The notes beneath the pieces are model-generated. The model had not been told where the DNA came from and did no database searches. It saw only the letters and a program-made list of their open reading frames with translations. A stretch of 9,711 bases of DNA from an uncultured Burkholderiales bacterium (GTDB lineage: Bacteria > Pseudomonadota > Gammaproteobacteria > Burkholderiales > Burkholderiaceae_C): assembly GCA_903925445.1 (NCBI GenBank), contig CAIYFE010000074.1, positions 1 to 9,711 of the forward strand. Reading direction: 5' to 3'. Positions 5,946 to 9,711 of the stretch are shown here, in pieces. A program made the translations under genes and the position numbers. How positions within the stretch are numbered: the stretch's first letter is position 1; each line of letters opens with the position of its first letter.

Positions 5946-8433
5946 CCATCAACATGGTGAAGACACGATCGGCTTCGATGGCGTCGTCAATTTGAACGCG
6001 CAACAAACGACGGACTTGCGGATCCATCGTGGTTTCCCACAGCTGCTCGGGATTCATTTCGCCCAAGCCTTTGTAGCGTTGACGCGCGGTGGCGTGTTCT
6101 GCTTGCGCAATCAGCCACTTCATGGCTTGACGGAAATCGCTGACTTTTTCTTCTTTGGCTTTTTCACCTTCGCCACGTTGAACGCGTGAGCCTTCGTTCA
6201 ACAAACCACGGAAGGTTTGCGCAGCTTCAGCCAGCGCCGCGTAATCCGCGCCATGCACAAAGTCTTGGGTGATCACGCTGCTCTTGACGTTGCCATGGTG
6301 GCGACGGCTGATGCGCAAAATGGGCTTGTCAGTGCGCACATCGAATTCGCCAGACGCTTCCGAGCCACTGCCTAATTCACGCAATTTGGCTTGCATGGCA
6401 ATGGCCGACGCTTCAGCCTCTGCCACCGTGTCCAAATTGACCGAAACACCATCGGCCATTGCGCGCAATGCTTCAGCATCCATAAAACCGCTCAAGCGCG
6501 CAATCACGGCTTCGGCCAATTGGTGCTTGCGAGCCAATTCCGCCAAGGTGTCGCCGCTCAAGGTCTGAGGATTGGCGCCACCCGTGGTGATGCTGGCGTC
6601 TTTCAAAGCAATGCGCAGCAAAAACCCATCCAAAGCCGACGCATCTTTGAGGTAGAGCTCTTCTTTGCCCGCTTTGACTTTGTACAAAGGCGGCTGGGCA
6701 ATGTAGATGTGCCCACGTTCAACCAACTCGGGCATTTGGCGATAAAAGAATGTCAACAACAGCGTGCGAATGTGAGCCCCGTCAACGTCCGCGTCGGTCA
6801 TGATGATGATGCGGTGGTAGCGCAACTTGTCCACATTGAAGTCGTCGGTGGCCGATTTGCCCGATTCAGCACTGGCCTTGCCAATGCCCGTGCCCAAAGC
6901 AGTGATCAGGGTCAAAATTTCATTGCTGGTGAGTAGCTTTTCGTAACGTGCTTTTTCAACGTTCAAAATCTTGCCACGCAAAGGCAAAATCGCCTGGAAT
7001 TTACGATCCCGCCCTTGCTTGGCTGAACCGCCCGCCGAGTCACCCTCGACGATGTAGATTTCGCACAAAGCGGGATCTTTTTCTTGACAGTCCGCCAACT
7101 TGCCAGGCAAACCCATGCCATCGAGCACGCCTTTTCGGCGCGTCATTTCACGGGCTTTGCGTGCTGCTTCACGCGCACGCGCTGCCTCAACAATCTTGCC
7201 GCAAATGATCTTGGCGTCATTGGGACGCTCTTGCAAGTAATCGCCCAAGGCTTTGGCAACGATGTCTTCCACAGGCGCACGCACTTCGCTAGACACCAAC
7301 TTATCTTTGGTTTGACTGCTGAATTTGGGCTCAGGCACTTTGACCGACAACACGCAACACAAACCTTCGCGCATGTCGTCGCCGCTGACTTCTACCTTGG
7401 CTTTTTTAGCAAACTCGTTTTCTTCGATGTACTTGTTGATGACGCGTGTCATCGCTGCACGCAAGCCGGTCAAGTGCGTTCCGCCATCACGCTGCGGAAT
7501 GTTGTTGGTGAAACACAAAACGCTTTCGTTGTAGCCATCGTTCCATTGCATGGCAACTTCGACGCCAATGCTGGTGCCAGGAATGCCGCCATAGCTTTCT
7601 GCTGGGCGCTCACCTTCGGCATAAAACGCATTGGGATGCAACACTTTTTTGCCCGAGTTGATGAAGTCCACAAACCCTTTGACACCGCCGGCACCCGAAA
7701 AATCATCTTCCTTGCCCGTGCGTTCGTCTTTCAAACGGATGCGAACACCGTTGTTCAAAAAACTCAATTCGCGCAAGCGTTTGCTCAAAATCTCGTAATG
7801 AAAATCGTTGTTTTGCGTGAAGATTTCAACGTCAGGCAAAAAATGAACTTCTGTGCCGCGTTTTTCAGTATCGCCAATCACGCGCATGGGAGAAACTTCA
7901 ACGCCATTGACAGTTTCAAGCAATCTGTTTTGCACAAAACCTTTGGCAAATTCAAGCACATGGACCTTGCCTTCACGACGCACCACCAAACGCAAAGATT
8001 TGGAAAGTGCGTTGACACAAGACACGCCCACGCCGTGCAAACCACCCGAAACCTTGTAACTGTTTTGGTTGAACTTGCCGCCTGCGTGCAATTCGGTCAA
8101 AGCAATTTCTGCCGCACTGCGTTTGGGCTCGTGTTTGTCATCCATCTTGACGCCGGTAGGAATGCCACGACCGTTGTCTGTCACGCTGATGGAATTGTCC
8201 GAGTGGATGGTGACCACAATGTCATCGCAATGACCTGCCAAAGCTTCGTCAATGGAGTTGTCCACCACCTCAAACACCAAGTGATGCAACCCCGTCCCGT
8301 CGGACGTATCACCGATGTACATGCCTGGGCGTTTACGGACAGCTTCTAAGCCTTCCAAAATTTGAATGGAGCCTTCACCATACCCCTCTTGTGCGGGTGT
8401 GTTGTTGTCAGTGCTTTGAGTAGGTTCAGTCAT
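5932..8433 (-). CDS. gyrB: DNA gyrase subunit B, C-terminus shortened by a premature TAA
   Basis: ATPase subunit of DNA gyrase (A2B2), which introduces negative supercoils in the cytoplasm. As read, 833 residues. The GHKL ATPase domain shows EVVDNSIDEA (catalytic Glu55, Asn59), DNGRGIP (86-92) and GGLHGVG (130-136). The transducer follows, then TOPRIM with EGDSAGGSA (463 on) and TDADVDG (546-552). A Gram-negative-type insertion (about 590-770) and the conserved QRYKGLGEMNPEQLW block (785 on) follow. The frame ends at MGDEV, where relatives continue with EPRR...; an intact 18-codon tail follows the TAA, so the normal product would be 852 residues. The start ATG has no clear Shine-Dalgarno. It lies 58 bases after dnaN on the same strand, probably one transcript. 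Truncation probably leaves the catalytic parts intact; whether the tail is made by readthrough is unknown. Confidence 0.95.
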   Translation of the reverse strand: MTEPTQSTDNNTPAQEGYGEGSIQILEGLEAVRKRPGMYIGDTSDGTGLHHLVFEVVDNSIDEALAGHCDDIVVTIHSDNSISVTDNGRGIPTGVKMDDKHEPKRSAAEIALTELHAGGKFNQNSYKVSGGLHGVGVSCVNALSKSLRLVVRREGKVHVLEFAKGFVQNRLLETVNGVEVSPMRVIGDTEKRGTEVHFLPDVEIFTQNNDFHYEILSKRLRELSFLNNGVRIRLKDERTGKEDDFSGAGGVKGFVDFINSGKKVLHPNAFYAEGERPAESYGGIPGTSIGVEVAMQWNDGYNESVLCFTNNIPQRDGGTHLTGLRAAMTRVINKYIEENEFAKKAKVEVSGDDMREGLCCVLSVKVPEPKFSSQTKDKLVSSEVRAPVEDIVAKALGDYLQERPNDAKIICGKIVEAARAREAARKAREMTRRKGVLDGMGLPGKLADCQEKDPALCEIYIVEGDSAGGSAKQGRDRKFQAILPLRGKILNVEKARYEKLLTSNEILTLITALGTGIGKASAESGKSATDDFNVDKLRYHRIIIMTDADVDGAHIRTLLLTFFYRQMPELVERGHIYIAQPPLYKVKAGKEELYLKDASALDGFLLRIALKDASITTGGANPQTLSGDTLAELARKHQLAEAVIARLSGFMDAEALRAMADGVSVNLDTVAEAEASAIAMQAKLRELGSGSEASGEFDVRTDKPILRISRRHHGNVKSSVITQDFVHGADYAALAEAAQTFRGLLNEGSRVQRGEGEKAKEEKVSDFRQAMKWLIAQAEHATARQRYKGLGEMNPEQLWETTMDPQVRRLLRVQIDDAIEADRVFTMLMGDEV

Positions 8434-8491
8434 AACGAGTCAAGGTGTGCGAGGCCCCAATGCCTCGCCTGTCAAAAAGAGAAAAATTGCT
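8434..8491 (-). promoter_or_regulatory. dnaN-gyrB spacer with leader stem-loop
   Basis: The 58-base gap contains a perfect 7-bp stem (GCGAGGC / GCCTCGC, 6-nt loop) at 8449-8468, ending 15 nt before the gyrB ATG on the minus strand. Two short U-rich runs precede it in the transcript and none follows, so it is not a terminator for dnaN. No clear Shine-Dalgarno lies between the hairpin and the start, so the hairpin may affect ribosome loading or mRNA processing of gyrB. Confidence 0.4.
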
Positions 8492-9598
8492 TTAGATGCG
8501 CATTGGCATCACAACGTATTTGAAATTCGTATTCTCAGGAATAGTGATCAAAGCCGAGCTGTTGGAATCTGCCAAGTCAACTTGCACCATGTCTTGGTCC
8601 ATGTTGGTCAGCACATCGATCAAATACGTGACGTTGAACCCAATTTCAATCGGTTCGCCGCCGTAATCGATTTCGAGTTCGTCCATGGCTTCTTCTTGCT
8701 CGGCATTGCTAGAAGCCACGCGCAAGCTGCCTGGATCGATGTTCAGGCGAACACCTTTGAATTTTTCGCTGGTCAAAATCGCTGTGCGTTGCAAAGTAGC
8801 CAACAAAGCGGTTCGTCCCAACACGATGGAATTTTTGTGATTTTTAGGAATCACACGGTTGTAGTCTGGGAATTTGCCTTCGACCAACTTGGTCACAAAT
8901 TCCATGCCATCAAAGCTGAATTTGGCTTGGTTGCTGGCAAATTGCATTTCAATCGCGCCTTCTTTGTCGCTGAGCAAACGCTGCATTTCAAGCACCGTTT
9001 TACGCGGCAAGATGACTTCTTGGCGTGGCACTTCCACATCCAAAGTTGCAGACGAAAAAGCCAAACGATGGCCATCGGTGGCCACCAAACTCAATTGCTG
9101 CCCCTCCGCAACAAACAAAATGCCGTTGAGGTAGTAACGGATGTCATGCACAGCCATGGCAAAAGAAACTTGATTGAGCAACTCTTTCAAAGTCTTTTGG
9201 GGAATGCTGAACGAGGGTCCAAAGTTAGGCGCTTCTTGAACCAAAGGAAAGTCTTCGGCAGGCAAGCTTTGCAAGGTAAATCGGCTTTTTCCGCCTTTGA
9301 GAATCAATTTGTTTTGACTGGATTCCAAACTCACGGTTTGATCCGAAGGCATGGTTCTCAAAATATCAATCAGTTTGCGTGCGCCAACCGTGGTCGAAAA
9401 ATTTCCACTGTCGCCGTCCAATTCGGCTTGTGTGCGAATTTGAATTTCTAAATCACTGGTGGTCAGTTGCAAAGAACTGCCCGTTTTACGAATGAGCACA
9501 TTGGCCAAGATGGGCAATGTATGACGGCGTTCCACAATGCCAGCCACAGATTGCAAAACTGAAAGAACTTTGTCTTGCGTTGCTTTGAATACGATCAT
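8492..9598 (-). CDS. dnaN: DNA polymerase III beta subunit (sliding clamp)
   Basis: A 368-residue clamp subunit; the dimer encircles DNA and tethers Pol III and many other partners through a hydrophobic cleft. The N-terminus MIVFKATQDKVLSVLQSV, the block RRHTLPILANVL, the middle-domain block RYYLNGILF and ATDGHRLA, and the C-terminal YVVMPMRI are all classical DnaN features. The length is normal and all three clamp domains are present. A good Shine-Dalgarno (AGAGGAAG) sits just before the ATG at 9598. gyrB follows 58 bases downstream on the same strand. dnaA is expected upstream, beyond the right edge, giving the common dnaA-dnaN-gyrB order. Confidence 0.98.
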   Translation of the reverse strand: MIVFKATQDKVLSVLQSVAGIVERRHTLPILANVLIRKTGSSLQLTTSDLEIQIRTQAELDGDSGNFSTTVGARKLIDILRTMPSDQTVSLESSQNKLILKGGKSRFTLQSLPAEDFPLVQEAPNFGPSFSIPQKTLKELLNQVSFAMAVHDIRYYLNGILFVAEGQQLSLVATDGHRLAFSSATLDVEVPRQEVILPRKTVLEMQRLLSDKEGAIEMQFASNQAKFSFDGMEFVTKLVEGKFPDYNRVIPKNHKNSIVLGRTALLATLQRTAILTSEKFKGVRLNIDPGSLRVASSNAEQEEAMDELEIDYGGEPIEIGFNVTYLIDVLTNMDQDMVQVDLADSNSSALITIPENTNFKYVVMPMRI

Positions 9599-9711
9599 GT
9601 CTTCCTCTTGATTCCTTAATTTAAATTAGTTGTAGTAGATAGACACCGGGTGCATCTGTGGAAAACAGCATTTTCCTCTTTTTTTTCAAGCACTTGAGGC
9701 ACTTTCAAACA
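9599..9711. promoter_or_regulatory. dnaN upstream region, likely dnaA-dnaN intergenic space
   Basis: No gene is visible in these 113 bases. On the minus strand they hold the dnaN Shine-Dalgarno, a perfect 12-bp palindrome TAATTTAAATTA (9617-9628), a DnaA-box-like 9-mer (9657-9665), and an A/T-rich 6-bp hairpin (9660-9676) beside a run of eight T on the plus strand. AT-richness is clearly higher than in the flanking gene. It may hold a dnaN promoter, but no convincing -35/-10 pair stands out. Confidence 0.5.
9657..9665 (-). other. DnaA-box-like 9-mer
   Basis: TTTTCCACA on the minus strand differs from the DnaA consensus TTATCCACA at one base. It lies upstream of dnaN, where DnaA boxes often occur. 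A single near-match does not by itself establish an origin. Confidence 0.4.

Noticed and set aside
7084..8349. Plus-strand open frame of 421 codons antisense to gyrB
   Set aside because: It is the complement of a highly conserved gyrB region; no family motif or ribosome site, and the protein looks like reverse-strand translation (rich in His, Phe, Ala).
8447..9451. Plus-strand open frame of 334 codons antisense to dnaN
   Set aside because: Lies almost wholly opposite dnaN, with no recognisable domain or start signal.

Overview
The window looks like an origin-proximal piece of a betaproteobacterial chromosome, probably Burkholderiales and perhaps Comamonadaceae-like. This rests on the protein sequences, the dnaN-gyrB pair, and mnmG carrying two chromosomal parS centromere sites; the exact genus is inference. 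dnaA is expected just beyond base 9711 and rsmG-parA-parB just before base 1, but neither is in the window.

Layout, from the right edge leftwards: a 113-base segment upstream of dnaN with AT-rich palindromes and one DnaA-box-like 9-mer; dnaN (sliding clamp, minus); a 58-base gap with a stem-loop; gyrB (DNA gyrase B, minus); then a copper/periplasm block. That block is three plus-strand genes (a CopZ-like chaperone, a pirin overlapping it by 4 bases, and a secreted LTXXQ/Spy-CpxP-like protein) and a divergent minus-strand Cu+-ATPase (copA-like). Last comes mnmG (tRNA modification, minus), which runs off the left edge about 25-30 codons before its expected end.

The most striking point is the 3' end of gyrB. 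The reading frame stops at TAA (5932-5934) right after MGDEV. The next 18 codons in the same frame still encode the normal GyrB C-terminus (PRRDFIETNALRAANIDV) and end at a second TAA that shares bases with the stop of the convergent LTXXQ gene. One base change (GAA to TAA) separates this from an ordinary 852-residue GyrB. It is a recent nonsense mutation, a sequencing error, or a readthrough site. The stop sits in a perfect 10-bp stem-loop.

The second notable point is a pair of perfect 14-bp parS cores inside mnmG, 213 bases (71 codons) apart, both read as Val-Ser-Arg-Glu-Thr. The copper genes probably work together: CopZ carries Cu+ in the cytoplasm, CopA exports it, and the Met/His-rich LTXXQ protein acts in the periplasm. 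The role of the pirin here is unknown.
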